Source: CAIZGX01 sp964385405
GTDB lineage: Bacteria; Bacteroidota; Bacteroidia; Flavobacteriales_D; Sanyastnellaceae
Length of the DNA: 58,406 nucleotides
NCBI GenBank assembly: GCA_964385405.1
Contig: CAYLOT010000015.1
Span: forward strand, 1 to 58,406
Direction: 5' to 3'
Shown: piece by piece, positions 8,557-18,306 of the stretch
Numbering within the stretch: the stretch's first letter is position 1
How the letters are laid out: the number at the start of each line of letters is the position of its first letter
Program-made: the position numbers and the translations under genes
Notes under the pieces: generated by a model
Database searches by the model: none
The model's input: the letters and a program-made list of their open reading frames with translations, nothing else
What the model was told of the DNA's origin: nothing

Positions 8557-11267
8557 TATCGGAACAAAACGATGTGCCCCGAAAATTCATGCGGCAATTC
8601 AATCAAATCTCTCATGGTGACTTGGTAATTATAAACCCCATTCGCAGCGAAATATTCACCGCCTAGCACATTACCTGTCCACGCCTCATTCGGATTGTTG
8701 GTTTGAAAAATAATTTGTCCCCATCGGTCGAAAATTTCCAAATGGTAATTTGTTGTTCCTGTAGATTCGGGAATCCATACATCGTTTATTCCATCTCCGT
8801 TTGGAGAAAAGCTATTTGGGGCGTAAAAAAGAAAACCACTCACGATTACTTCTCCAGTTATTTGGTCAATACAGCCGTATTCATTCGTTACTGTCTGCGT
8901 AATGGTTTGAACACCGGCTTCGTTCCATTCGTATGGAAAATCACATTCACTACTTATACCCCCGTCAGACATGGAATAAGCGCAACTCACACCACCTGTA
9001 GATAAATCGGTCACGGTGGTATTCGGATTTAGAATATCTACGGTTTGTGGAGTAATTGAAAATCCAGCATTGGGTAAAGGGTAAACAACAATGGCGTCGT
9101 TCAAATTTTGGTAGAGCGTGTCTATACATCCTGTGGTTGTGTATACCATAAGCGAGACATCATACGTTCCAGGGGTGTTGTAAATATGTAAATTTTGCGG
9201 TTGGTTGCTTTCTGTGCCGTCACCGAAATCCCATTCGTAGAACAATTGTGTATTGCTATGAGCTACGGCATTGAATGTTCCGAAGACTGGTGGACATCCC
9301 GCTGCAGGAAAAATAGATGGGTCTAATGAAGGGTCAAGAGGTACCCAAATATCGTCTATGAAAGATTCAGTGCACCCGTGATCCGTTATTGTTAATGTAA
9401 CAGTATAGGTTCCCTCTTGCGAGTATTGAATATTTTGTGGGTTTTGAAGTGTAGAGATAGGTATATCGGGCGATCCAAAATCCCACAAGTAAGTGGCGAA
9501 GTTTGTGTTCGCACCCAACGCCTGAAAATCAAAACTGTTTGTAGAAAGACACTGGGCATTTTGTGCAGGGAAGGAAGGGATTAAGTTTCCTTGAATTTCA
9601 ATGGTGTTCGTTGTGGTGTCAGGACAATTAAATTCAGAAAAGGCAACGAGTTGGATGGTATAACTTCCCGTATCAGGAAAAGAAAACTGAGGCTCGAAGT
9701 CGTCTGAATAATCGCCGTTGAAAATCGTATTGAATTCCCACCAGTAAGCGGTTGCATTCAGCGAAGTGTTTTCGAAGATGTAAGTCAGTCCATCGCAAAA
9801 AGTTGTTTGATTGGGAATGACGGCGACGGGATCGGGCGGATTCACAATGGTAATGGTGGTGTCTTGCGAGCAACCGTTCTCGGCAGTCGCAGTAAGTGTT
9901 ATGGAATGAACGGCCTCATTCGAATCGAAAATAATTCCTTGCGGATGCACCACGTTTGAGCTCGATGGAATAGAATTCGAACCGAAATTCCAGAGGAGTG
10001 TTCCGTTGTTCGCAACAAATGTAGCAGACCCCATGAAGTCATAGGTGTCAAGTTGATTTATGCAGGCATAATCTTCTACAGTAATTATAGGGTCTATATT
10101 TGGATAGACCGTATAAGTTGCAGTGGCCGTATCGGAACAAGACCAACCCGGATTAGCAACAAGCGTAATCGTGTATGTTCCTGGTTCTGGGTAGGTAAAG
10201 GTTGGATTTTCATCCGTACTCACATCGGTATTTTCGAAGGGGACCCCAAAATCCCAAGACCAAAAAGATGAATTTGTACTTTGGTTGGTAAGGCTTATCT
10301 CCAGACCATTGCAAACTGAAGTTTGTTGGGGAATACTCGCAATGATTGATTGATCACATAGCGTAACATTGAACTGAAAGGTTCTTCGTGTGGTGGAAAT
10401 GTAGACTCCATTTCGGTATTCTTCAGCACATACGGTAATGGTATATTGCCCAACTTGAGTAGCAGTTCCGCTGATGAGACCTGTTGTCGGATGAACACCC
10501 ATGACAGGGTTGCTCGTTATGGGGTAGGTGGGAGAGAACCCTGGTCCATAGGTTAGGTTAGGATACGGAGGATCTTCCGGCGGGGTGGGCATAGGATTGA
10601 ACTGATCTGCGAATAAAAAAGGCGCACAAAACGAATAAACAATTACATCGCCATCGGGGTCAACAGCAGAATGATCGAAGGTGAAAGAAGCATCCTTGCA
10701 CAAAGCCGGAGGAGGAAAGTTTGTGAAACGTGGACTAGAATTGAAACCTATGGGAAGTTCATCTGTCCCCGGCACATGCGCAACATACGATACTCCCTGA
10801 GATTGCGGGGTTGTTAGGTTGTCGATACTAGGCTGAAAGCAGCAACGCTGATGAACTATGTTGTATCCTCCGGGTGTTGGAGGTAGATTAACATTGCCCG
10901 TGTATATTGCTTGCTCGACACATATGTCTGGGGGTAAAACGAAACACGGATTATTTAAAATCACGGGTATGTTAGTGACATTTGAACTTATCAAGTTTAT
11001 AGAAAGCTCCGTGTATAAGACGTTGTTACTGGTAAATACGCCAATGGATACAGCTTCATCGAAATCTGTTCCATTCACATTTGCTGGGCCGCAATCTCTG
11101 AAAATTTTCAAAGTAACTGTATAGTTATTTCCAGAGTTGTGGGTGTAATAAATTTCACCTCCAATTAAATGCGAAGCTTTTGATGAAATGGAAATAGCGA
11201 ATACAGCAAGCAGTAACAGTATCCGAGGAGGTTTGCTCATGCGAGAGTATTTGATTTTTTCTTTCAT
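8556..11267 (-). CDS. PKD-repeat surface protein with gliding-motility (T9SS type B) C-terminal domain
   Basis: 903 residues, secreted through the T9SS and probably surface-attached. After a signal peptide (hydrophobic about 15-30) the mature part begins SHLIGGEIYY, an N-terminal module very common in large Bacteroidota surface proteins. The middle contains several PKD-like domains recognisable by WDFG and the YTITLV / YTVTLTI strand (for example around 330-390, 590-640 and 665-715). The last about 90 residues form the CHU_C / gliding-motility-associated domain: the YAPNSFSPNGDGIND motif, then IFDRWGQIIFQ and a short terminal strand. No catalytic motif was seen, so an adhesin or matrix role is the likely function (inference). 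Confidence 0.9.
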   Translation of the reverse strand: MKEKIKYSRMSKPPRILLLLAVFAISISSKASHLIGGEIYYTHNSGNNYTVTLKIFRDCGPANVNGTDFDEAVSIGVFTSNNVLYTELSINLISSNVTNIPVILNNPCFVLPPDICVEQAIYTGNVNLPPTPGGYNIVHQRCCFQPSIDNLTTPQSQGVSYVAHVPGTDELPIGFNSSPRFTNFPPPALCKDASFTFDHSAVDPDGDVIVYSFCAPFLFADQFNPMPTPPEDPPYPNLTYGPGFSPTYPITSNPVMGVHPTTGLISGTATQVGQYTITVCAEEYRNGVYISTTRRTFQFNVTLCDQSIIASIPQQTSVCNGLEISLTNQSTNSSFWSWDFGVPFENTDVSTDENPTFTYPEPGTYTITLVANPGWSCSDTATATYTVYPNIDPIITVEDYACINQLDTYDFMGSATFVANNGTLLWNFGSNSIPSSSNVVHPQGIIFDSNEAVHSITLTATAENGCSQDTTITIVNPPDPVAVIPNQTTFCDGLTYIFENTSLNATAYWWEFNTIFNGDYSDDFEPQFSFPDTGSYTIQLVAFSEFNCPDTTTNTIEIQGNLIPSFPAQNAQCLSTNSFDFQALGANTNFATYLWDFGSPDIPISTLQNPQNIQYSQEGTYTVTLTITDHGCTESFIDDIWVPLDPSLDPSIFPAAGCPPVFGTFNAVAHSNTQLFYEWDFGDGTESNQPQNLHIYNTPGTYDVSLMVYTTTGCIDTLYQNLNDAIVVYPLPNAGFSITPQTVDILNPNTTVTDLSTGGVSCAYSMSDGGISSECDFPYEWNEAGVQTITQTVTNEYGCIDQITGEVIVSGFLFYAPNSFSPNGDGINDVWIPESTGTTNYHLEIFDRWGQIIFQTNNPNEAWTGNVLGGEYFAANGVYNYQVTMRDLIELPHEFSGHIVLFR

Positions 11268-11353
11268 TGAATGCGAGAACGAATATAAAACCCTTTTAAC
11301 CTCGAAAAGGTTGTCTTAGTTGCTAAAAAGAATTAATAATCTCATTCCTTTCC

Positions 11354-11361
11354 TAAATTTG
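11354..11361 (+). promoter_or_regulatory. -7 box directly upstream of moaC
   Basis: Reads TAAATTTG (consensus TAnnTTTG) and is only five bases from the moaC ATG. With the usual distance between this box and the transcription start, the transcript would begin at or next to the start codon (leaderless). No TTG at a suitable -33 distance was found. Confidence 0.45.
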
Positions 11362-11366
11362 AATCG

Positions 11367-11843
11367 ATGGAAAACTTGTCACATGTGAATGAAATGGGAA
11401 ACGCAGCTATGGTGGATGTCTCTGAAAAGAGCAATACACCTCGCCAAGCAACCGCTGTTGCGGAAATTGTTTTCCCCGAAGAGTTAAACCTCCTTTTTCA
11501 AAACAATGAATACCAATCGCCTAAGGGACCGGTGTTTCAAACTGCTCGTATAGCAGGTATTCAAGGAGTGAAGCAGACTTCTACGTTGATTCCACTGTGT
11601 CATCCACTAGCTATCACAGGCATAGATATCCAAATTGAAAAGACAGAGAAAGGTGCACGCATTCAATGCACAGTGAAAACCTTTGGGAAGACAGGGGTTG
11701 AAATGGAGGCACTTACAGGTGCATCCGTTGCCGCCCTTACCATTTACGACATGTGTAAGGCTCTGAGCTTCGAAATGGAAATTGGAGGCGTTAGGCTTGT
11801 GGGAAAATCTGGAGGTAAATCGACATACGTCTCGCAGAAATGA
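11367..11843 (+). CDS. moaC: Cyclic pyranopterin monophosphate synthase MoaC
   Basis: Second enzyme of molybdenum cofactor synthesis, converting the MoaA product to cyclic pyranopterin monophosphate. 158 residues. Typical start (LSHVNEMGNAAMVDVSEK), the LCHP motif at 77-80, EMEALTG at 112-118, and the catalytic pair D128 and K131, the same numbering as in E. coli MoaC. Its stop codon overlaps the start of the mobA-like gene (ATGA), so the two are coupled. No moaA, moeA or moaE is in the window. Confidence 0.96.
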   Translation: MENLSHVNEMGNAAMVDVSEKSNTPRQATAVAEIVFPEELNLLFQNNEYQSPKGPVFQTARIAGIQGVKQTSTLIPLCHPLAITGIDIQIEKTEKGARIQCTVKTFGKTGVEMEALTGASVAALTIYDMCKALSFEMEIGGVRLVGKSGGKSTYVSQK

Positions 11844-12895
11844 ACCTTCAAGCTAAATCGAATTGGCATTCACGCGAGTTGGCACTATATGGAACCACGT
11901 GCGAAGAAGTTAAACAATGGGTGAGTTGTTTCCAGTTGGAAGTGAATCAGCGTTTGGCTTATATCGACGCTTCTCACGTTGAAGGGAATTCAGAATCTTC
12001 AATCGGAATTACCACACACGAAAATCATTTTGTTCTTCATGAAGAAACGGGACTTGATCAAACCATACTTCTGGAATTCGACGGAGCATTAGTCAACGGC
12101 AATCACCACAAGGCTTCCAATCAAATCATTTTTGTAAATCTTGAAAAGGAAAAAAGCTTAATCAAGCGAAGGGCTGAACTGACCAACGTGTTAGCCGTTG
12201 TCCTTCCGGAAGGAGTGACTGAAGTTCCCGCTTATGTTCAACCCTTCCTTCAACCCGAAACTAAAATTTTTATGTCGAGGGAAGAAGTGCTTGAATTCGT
12301 TTCAACTTTTTTTGAAGTGGTTCCTCTGAAAGCATTGGTTTTGTTGGGAGGAAAGAGCAGTCGAATGGGTGAAGAAAAAGGACTCATTCAGTATCATGAA
12401 AGATCACAAGCAGAGCATTTGGTTTTCATGTTGGAAGAAATAGGGGTGGAAGTTTTTCTTTCCGTTCGGGAAGAACAGAAAGAAAATTATGCGTTCTTAA
12501 ATAAACCATTTATTACAGATCAAATTCAAGGTGCTGGTCCGCTTGGAGGAATTGCTTCGGCAATGCGTGCATTCCCGAAAGCAGCATTTGTAGTGGTGGC
12601 TTGCGATCTTCCGAATTTGCAAAAAGAGCATTTGGATTTTTTATTGAAAAACAGAAATGCGAAAGCGTTTGCCACGTGTTATGAATCGCCCATGGATGGC
12701 GGGCCAGAACCTTTATGTTCCATCTACGAACCGAAATCTTTTTCGCCGTTAATGAAAGTCTGGGTCAACGGAAAGAGTTGTCCGCGGAAGATGCTTTTCA
12801 ATCGAACGGTTGAAATTCTTCCTGTTAAAGATTCAGAATTTTTATTGAATGCGAATACGCCTGAGGAGCGCATTCAAATTCAAGAAAAAAAGTAA
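11840..12895 (+). CDS. Molybdenum cofactor guanylyltransferase-like NTP transferase with an extra N-terminal domain
   Basis: 351 residues. Residues about 163-351 are a MobA-type nucleotidyltransferase: LGGKSSRMGEEKG (169-181), GPLGGI (233-238), CDLP metal-binding aspartate (D256), and the DGGPEPL segment. The N-terminal about 160 residues (ELALYGTTCEEV, LAYIDASHVEG, LVNGNHHKASNQI) are not part of MobA; I recall the same fusion in other Flavobacteriia, where its function is unnamed. It resembles a degenerate MobB-like fold lacking a P-loop (inference). Coupled to moaC by an ATGA overlap. Its stop codon touches the 3' end of rnpB on the other strand. Confidence 0.88.
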   Translation: MNLQAKSNWHSRELALYGTTCEEVKQWVSCFQLEVNQRLAYIDASHVEGNSESSIGITTHENHFVLHEETGLDQTILLEFDGALVNGNHHKASNQIIFVNLEKEKSLIKRRAELTNVLAVVLPEGVTEVPAYVQPFLQPETKIFMSREEVLEFVSTFFEVVPLKALVLLGGKSSRMGEEKGLIQYHERSQAEHLVFMLEEIGVEVFLSVREEQKENYAFLNKPFITDQIQGAGPLGGIASAMRAFPKAAFVVVACDLPNLQKEHLDFLLKNRNAKAFATCYESPMDGGPEPLCSIYEPKSFSPLMKVWVNGKSCPRKMLFNRTVEILPVKDSEFLLNANTPEERIQIQEKK

Positions 12896-13261
12896 AAGAC
12901 CGTGAGCGTAAGCCGGGTTCTGTTCATGTGTTGCCACATGTTTCATCATTTATCTCTGCGACCTACCCTCCGAGATTGAGCGAGCAACTCTTCAGTTGGA
13001 ACGAATCCAACGGCCTCGGTTTATTTGATCTTACAGCCCGCAAGGTTTTCCTAGCTCGCCTTGTTACCAAGAACGACGGTGGTCTCTTACACCTCCTTTT
13101 CACCCTTACCACTATTGCTAGTGGCGGTTTAATTTCTGCAGCACTGTCTGTCCGTTAAACTTGCGTTTAACGTCCCCCGCTTTTCACAGGGTGCGGCGCT
13201 CTGCGCAGCCCGGACTTTCCTCTAGTTTTTCAACTAGCGATGAATCCTCTTCGGTCTTTGC
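12893..13261 (-). ncRNA. rnpB: RNase P RNA (bacterial class A)
   Basis: Catalytic RNA that removes 5' leaders from tRNA precursors. On the minus strand the conserved 5' core GAGGAAAGTCCGGGCT (around 13208-13223) and the 3' core ACAGAACCCGGCTTA (around 12908-12922) are present; these form helix P4 and its surroundings. Helix P1 is visible as AAAGACCG (13252-13259) pairing with CGGTCTTT (12895-12902). Past P1 the minus strand runs into a T-rich stretch (12881-12892) that may be the terminator. End positions are estimated from P1. An ORF on the plus strand inside this region is not a gene. Confidence 0.95.
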
Positions 13262-13317
13262 AACAAAGGTAGTACATTCGCTATGGACTTTTGTAGATTG
13301 AAGATTGAACAGCGCTC

Positions 13318-14163
13318 ATGATTAAGAGATTATTTAAACTAGCACACCCAAAATTTCAGAAATTAATTCTGGAGTATCCCGTTTCTTTCCAACCACGTTA
13401 TGGACACGGACAAGAGGCGCATCCGCAATTACTTTCTATTGTTGAAGGAAGAAAAGAGGAATATGTGAAATGGCTGAACGCTTCATTGAAATATGTTTCA
13501 AACTTTCAATCAATAAAAAACAATACAGAAAAGCCTTCCGAACAAGAGCCGTTTTGGAACAATTTGTTTTTGCCAGGTCTCGATATGGTCATGTTGTATA
13601 CCGCCATTTCAGAACTGAAGCCGAAACGTTATGTTGAAATAGGTTCGGGCAATTCAACCAAGGTTGCGCATAAGGCTATTACAGAGCAAGGATTGAAGAC
13701 CGAAATTATTTCTATTGATCCAATGCCTCGCGCAGAAATTGACGCGTTAGCAAGCACCATTATTCGCTCTCCGTTTGAAGATTCTAATTTCGATTTTTTA
13801 GAAGATTTGGAAGAGAATGATATTTTGTTTGTAGACAATTCGCATCGTGTATTTCCTAATTCAGATGCAACGGTGTTTTTCTTGGAAGTGCTTCCAAGAT
13901 TGAAGAAGGGAGTGGTGGTTCAAATTCACGATGTGTATTTGCCTTTCGACTACCCTCAATTCATGTGTGATCGTTTTTATTCAGAGCAATACATGTTGGC
14001 AGCGTTTCTTTTAGCGAACAGCGAAAAGTATGCGCCGATGATTCCAAATTATTATCTTTCAGAAAACAAACAATTGAGTCAAATTATAGAGCCGATTTGG
14101 AACGCCATTCCGCATGTTGTGGAAAAACACGGCGGTTCTTTTTGGTTGAAAATTGAAAAGTAA
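13318..14163 (+). CDS. Class I SAM-dependent methyltransferase (Methyltransferase_24-like)
   Basis: 281 residues, soluble. Motif I YVEIGSGNST (105-114), motif II with acidic residue IISIDPMP (about 129-136), and ILFVDNSHRV (about 168-177) match the Methyltransf_24 group often found near glycan or cell-surface genes. The substrate is not known. The final TAA overlaps nothing; the next gene's ATG starts two bases downstream, so both are probably co-transcribed. Confidence 0.8.
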   Translation: MIKRLFKLAHPKFQKLILEYPVSFQPRYGHGQEAHPQLLSIVEGRKEEYVKWLNASLKYVSNFQSIKNNTEKPSEQEPFWNNLFLPGLDMVMLYTAISELKPKRYVEIGSGNSTKVAHKAITEQGLKTEIISIDPMPRAEIDALASTIIRSPFEDSNFDFLEDLEENDILFVDNSHRVFPNSDATVFFLEVLPRLKKGVVVQIHDVYLPFDYPQFMCDRFYSEQYMLAAFLLANSEKYAPMIPNYYLSENKQLSQIIEPIWNAIPHVVEKHGGSFWLKIEK

Positions 14164-14164
14164 C

Positions 14165-15484
14165 ATGACAGAAACCTCACTCTCCCGCAAAAAGATTCAG
14201 AATGGATGGGCTATGTATGACTGGGCTAATTCAGTGTACAATCTCGTTATTGGATCAACCATTTTTCCGATTTTTTATGATGTCATGACCACGGTGAAAA
14301 ATGCCGATGGGACAGAAATGAAAAAGGTGAATGTATTTGGAATGACGCTGGAGAATACCGAGTTGATTAGTTATGCCACAGCGTTTGGTCTTACGATAGT
14401 TTGCCTTATTCTTCCAATTCTTTCCGGTGTTGCAGATTATTACGGAAAGAAGAAATTCTTCTTGAAGTTCTTCTGTTATATGGGTGGGCTTTCTTGTATC
14501 AGTCTTTTTTTCTTCGATCCAGCTCACATGAGTCTCAGTATCTGGAGTGTGATTTTAGCGTGTATCGGTTTCTGGGGTAGCTATGCTTTCGCAAATAGTT
14601 TTCTCCCTATTGTTGCAACAGAGGATGAGCAAGATAAATTAAGTGCCCGAGGATTTTCTCTTGGTTATTTGGGAAGCATGATATTGTTAATCTTCGCTTT
14701 GGTCGGGGTAATGGTTGTTGCGAAAACAGGTCCTGAAAAAGTCGCAATGATGCGCTATTGTTTTGTCGCTGTGGGACTTTGGTGGATGGGATTTGCACAG
14801 ATTACCTTCGCTCGATTGAAAGAAGTGGAGCGTGTTCATGCAGAAAAGACGAATGTGTTTACGAAGGGATTTTCGGAGTTGGCAGGTGTGATGCGTCAGT
14901 TGAAGAACTTGCCTCAGCTGAAAGCATATCTCTTAGCTTTTTTTACCTTCAGTATGGGTATTCAAACCATTATGCAGATGGCTACTTACTTCGGAAAGAA
15001 AGAGGTTAAGTTGGAAACCGTAAACTTAATTGTTTCAATAATAGTGGTTCAAATTATTGCGATTCCGGGAGCATTTTTGTTTTCGAAATTGTCAGACAAA
15101 TACGGGAATTTTTTCGTTTTGAAAATAGCTTTGGCCTTGTGGATGTTCATTTGCTTCTTCGCGTTTTATTTCGTTCAAGAAGGTCAGGTAAACATGTTTT
15201 ATATTGCAGCCGGCTTAATCGGTTTCATTATGGGAGGCACGCAGTCGTTGGCGCGAAGCACTTACTCGAAATTAATTCCAGGTACAAAAGACACGGCGTC
15301 GTTCTTCAGTTTTTACGATGTGACTGAGAAAGTAGGATTGATCATTGGACTTGTTTCTTTCGGATTTATAGATGGACATTTCAGCATGCGATACAGCATC
15401 TTGGCATTGATAGTCTTTTTTGCTTTGGGCTTCGGATTAATGTTTTTAATTCCGAAGAGTAAGTCAGAAGTTTCGAATAGCTAG
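14165..15484 (+). CDS. MFS transporter, Atg22/UMF1 family
   Basis: 439 residues from the ATG at 14165, with about 12 hydrophobic helices. The start NGWAMYDWANSVYNLVI is the signature of the vacuole-effluxer (Atg22-like) MFS group, and FIMGGTQSLARSTYSKLIP in the second half is the matching family motif. An upstream TTG at 14153 lies inside the preceding gene and is rejected. Substrate unknown; yeast relatives export amino acids. It begins two bases after the methyltransferase stop codon and is followed eight bases later by the sensor kinase, so all three may be one transcript. Confidence 0.9.
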   Translation: MTETSLSRKKIQNGWAMYDWANSVYNLVIGSTIFPIFYDVMTTVKNADGTEMKKVNVFGMTLENTELISYATAFGLTIVCLILPILSGVADYYGKKKFFLKFFCYMGGLSCISLFFFDPAHMSLSIWSVILACIGFWGSYAFANSFLPIVATEDEQDKLSARGFSLGYLGSMILLIFALVGVMVVAKTGPEKVAMMRYCFVAVGLWWMGFAQITFARLKEVERVHAEKTNVFTKGFSELAGVMRQLKNLPQLKAYLLAFFTFSMGIQTIMQMATYFGKKEVKLETVNLIVSIIVVQIIAIPGAFLFSKLSDKYGNFFVLKIALALWMFICFFAFYFVQEGQVNMFYIAAGLIGFIMGGTQSLARSTYSKLIPGTKDTASFFSFYDVTEKVGLIIGLVSFGFIDGHFSMRYSILALIVFFALGFGLMFLIPKSKSEVSNS

Positions 15485-15492
15485 TTTCTCAG

Positions 15493-18306
15493 ATGCTGTT
15501 TCGGTTTGAAAGAATAGTCCTATTTCTGGTTTTTTCTTTAGCGTATTGGGGGTTATTCGCTCAAGCTATAGAAAAGGATTATCTCGTTCGACAGAAGTTG
15601 TATACAACAGTTGATGGTCTTGTTTCTCGCGATGTTTATTGTGCGGTGCAAGATGACTTGGGTTTCATATGGTTCGGAACCAAATACGGTTTGAATAGAT
15701 TTGATGGTTATGAATGTTTGTTACTTACAACAGCCGATGGACTTCATTCGAACGTAATAACCAATTTAGTCAAAGGTGAATTCAATAAATTATTTATCGA
15801 ATACGGAGATCAGTGGCAGCCTTTTGATATTGAGAATCGAGTAGATGTTTTAGACTGTTCCGAGCGCAAAATTGTTGGCACCATTACAAAGGAAACTGTA
15901 TGTGAATACAACTCAATTCCTCAAGAGGTTTTGAATAATTTGAATGAGGGCAGAAATTGGAGAATTCAGTCAATTTCATTGTCTGATTTATGTGGACGTT
16001 TTGATGTCACCGAGGAAACAGCTCGATTGTATCAATCTTCGAATTGTGTTGGAAAGCTTTTGGTTACGAGAAATCGTGGAGTATATTATTTGGAGGGCGA
16101 TTTGGAATACAGGGTTATTGAAAGCGAAGATTTTTATAGTGAGGGAAATACAACGGTGAATTCTTTTTTTAAAGATGTTCAGGGTAATATTTGGATTTGT
16201 GTTGAGAAGGGTGTTTATCGCATTAATATTCGCAAGAAAATGTTCCGATCATTTTTTACATCGGATGAATTAAGTGAGCATAAAATTCCACAGGCAAGGG
16301 GTATTTCAGTTTCAGGGTCTAACGCATCACCAAAAGTAAAAGCAGTCTTGTTGAACGCCCTAATTAGTGCAGAAAGTGATTTAACTTTTGTTCGTAAGAA
16401 TGGGCTTTCATGGGGATTGCTTGAGTACGGTGGACACGTTTATTATGCCGTTAATGGAAAATTTATAGAGGCTGAACCAGGAAGTTTCCGTGAGAAGAGA
16501 AGTTGTGAGCTGGCATCGATTTCGGAAAGAATGGTGAACTGCATTTTTCCTCTGAACGATTCTTTGTTTTTGTTAGGACGCGGCCGAGATATCATATGCG
16601 TTAATAGAAGGTCATTTCAAAATGTTATAATCCCAAGGAAATCGAATTCGATTATTCCTGAGGTCAAAAATGTTTATCGATTTATAAACTCGTCTAAAGG
16701 TTTGCTAGCAGTAGCCGAAAATGGACTTTTTGTAGTTTCAAACAATTGTATAACGGATTACTACGGACCAGAAACAAGTGTTATCGATAGGAATTTACCC
16801 GTAACTTATATTCTAGATGCTTGTGAAGATGAGGCAAAAGTTCTTTGGATAGGCACGAACGGTCAAGGGCTCGTCAAGTGGGATTGGAGCAGAAGAGGTG
16901 CGCCATTGGTTAAATACTCGATGAGTCAAGGATTGCCAAGCTTAATTGTTTATAGGCTAGAATTAGATGCGTTTAAAAATATTTGGGCAAGTACAGATGA
17001 TGGTATTTTTTCGTTAAGTCCTTATTCGAATGTTGTTCGCGTATTTAGAATAGAGGATGGGTTGCCTAGTAATGAGTTCAATCGGACGTCTTCATTTAAA
17101 AGTGAAAATGGAGATTTGTATTTCGGAAGTGTAAACGGAGTTATGGGTTTTTCGCCAAGTGATTTTTTTGGAGAGCAGCACTCTGCTTCAGCCCCGCTCA
17201 GGTTAATTAGTATTACAAAAAGGAATAAGGGCAGTGATAGTGAAACAGATGTTCTGAAAGACTTGCTGAGTGAGGGAAAAGTTGTTTGGACTAATTCTGA
17301 TTATTTGTTTGAGATATGCTTTGCCTTACTTGATTTCAGGGGCTATGGTGTTAAATACTTCTATCGGATACCCGGCGTTGTGAATGAATGGACTGCACTT
17401 GAGAGAAATGTGCTCACGCTGGGGTCTCTTCCGCAAGGTTTTTTTAATGTTGAAGTTAGAGCTCAACTTGAAAATGGAGAGTTAGTTGAGCAAGACCTTG
17501 TAATCCCGATTGAAGTTATTCCGCCGTTTTATCTGCGTGCCTCATTTATTCTCTCTTCCATTGGTTTTGTCATTGCTATAGTATCACTGATTATTTGGTT
17601 AAGAGGAAGGAAATTGAAAAAACTAAACATTAAATTGGAGAGATTAGTACGCGAAAGAACCGATGATTTAATGAAGAACTTGGAGGTAAAGGATATATTA
17701 CTTAAAGAGCTTCATCATAGAGTGAAGAATAATTTACAAACGATTATTTCACTTCTTGATTTGCAAAAGGAGCAACTTAAAGATTCAAGTGCAATCGAAG
17801 CTTTAAGTGTGAGTCAATCGCGTTTGTCGAGCATTGCCTTAGTTCATGAGAATTTCTATAACACGAGTAATTTAAAAGATATAAGTTTTGGCTCGTTTTT
17901 GCGAGATTTAGCGAGCTCGATTCAGATTTCATTTGGTAAAAATGAAGGTGAAGTTGAGTTGAAACTCATAACAAATGATATTTGTATCGATATTGTTTCT
18001 GCAATTCCACTTGGACTTGTTTTAAATGAATTGCTCACGAACTCTTTCAAGCATATAGATGTGGAATATTATCCGCTTAAGATTGCTATTGAACTTGTTG
18101 AGATCAATTCGTACGAATACGTTTTGCGGTACAGCGACAATGGACAAGGGCTGCCGAGCGAGGTTGTTTTGGAAAGCCCAGGAACTTTGGGTTTGAAGTT
18201 GGTTAGGGGATTGACCTCGCAACTGAAAGGGAACCTTAATTATTCAAAAGAAAGTGGTAGTAGATTTGTAATTAGATTTCCGAAAAATAGAAATTCGCTG
18301 AAATGA
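15493..18306 (+). CDS. Two-component sensor histidine kinase with periplasmic beta-propeller (reg_prop / Y_Y_Y) and HisKA_2 domain
   Basis: 937 residues. Signal peptide (1-24); a periplasmic ligand-binding region of two-component-regulator propeller repeats (for example DLGFIWFGTKYGLNRFDGY at about 52-71, and KNIWASTDDGIFSLS); a Y_Y_Y-like beta-sandwich (about 595-675); one transmembrane helix (about 683-702); a short coiled coil; then HisKA_2 with the LHHRVKNNLQ motif (H741/H742 phospho-acceptor region) and a HATPase_c domain (LNELLTNSFKH, SDNGQGLP). It is not a hybrid kinase; its regulator is the next gene, which overlaps it by four bases (ATGA). The propeller is more degenerate than in polysaccharide-sensing relatives. 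Signal unknown. Confidence 0.93.
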   Translation: MLFRFERIVLFLVFSLAYWGLFAQAIEKDYLVRQKLYTTVDGLVSRDVYCAVQDDLGFIWFGTKYGLNRFDGYECLLLTTADGLHSNVITNLVKGEFNKLFIEYGDQWQPFDIENRVDVLDCSERKIVGTITKETVCEYNSIPQEVLNNLNEGRNWRIQSISLSDLCGRFDVTEETARLYQSSNCVGKLLVTRNRGVYYLEGDLEYRVIESEDFYSEGNTTVNSFFKDVQGNIWICVEKGVYRINIRKKMFRSFFTSDELSEHKIPQARGISVSGSNASPKVKAVLLNALISAESDLTFVRKNGLSWGLLEYGGHVYYAVNGKFIEAEPGSFREKRSCELASISERMVNCIFPLNDSLFLLGRGRDIICVNRRSFQNVIIPRKSNSIIPEVKNVYRFINSSKGLLAVAENGLFVVSNNCITDYYGPETSVIDRNLPVTYILDACEDEAKVLWIGTNGQGLVKWDWSRRGAPLVKYSMSQGLPSLIVYRLELDAFKNIWASTDDGIFSLSPYSNVVRVFRIEDGLPSNEFNRTSSFKSENGDLYFGSVNGVMGFSPSDFFGEQHSASAPLRLISITKRNKGSDSETDVLKDLLSEGKVVWTNSDYLFEICFALLDFRGYGVKYFYRIPGVVNEWTALERNVLTLGSLPQGFFNVEVRAQLENGELVEQDLVIPIEVIPPFYLRASFILSSIGFVIAIVSLIIWLRGRKLKKLNIKLERLVRERTDDLMKNLEVKDILLKELHHRVKNNLQTIISLLDLQKEQLKDSSAIEALSVSQSRLSSIALVHENFYNTSNLKDISFGSFLRDLASSIQISFGKNEGEVELKLITNDICIDIVSAIPLGLVLNELLTNSFKHIDVEYYPLKIAIELVEINSYEYVLRYSDNGQGLPSEVVLESPGTLGLKLVRGLTSQLKGNLNYSKESGSRFVIRFPKNRNSLK

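Noticed and set aside
12928..13158. Plus-strand ORF of 76 codons
   Set aside because: It lies entirely inside the RNase P RNA gene on the opposite strand and has no homologous features.
15596..15609. AGTTGTA-TACAACA, an everted arrangement of the palindrome half-sites
   Set aside because: It lies within coding sequence of the sensor kinase, has the half-sites in the wrong order and no -7 box at the right distance; probably chance.
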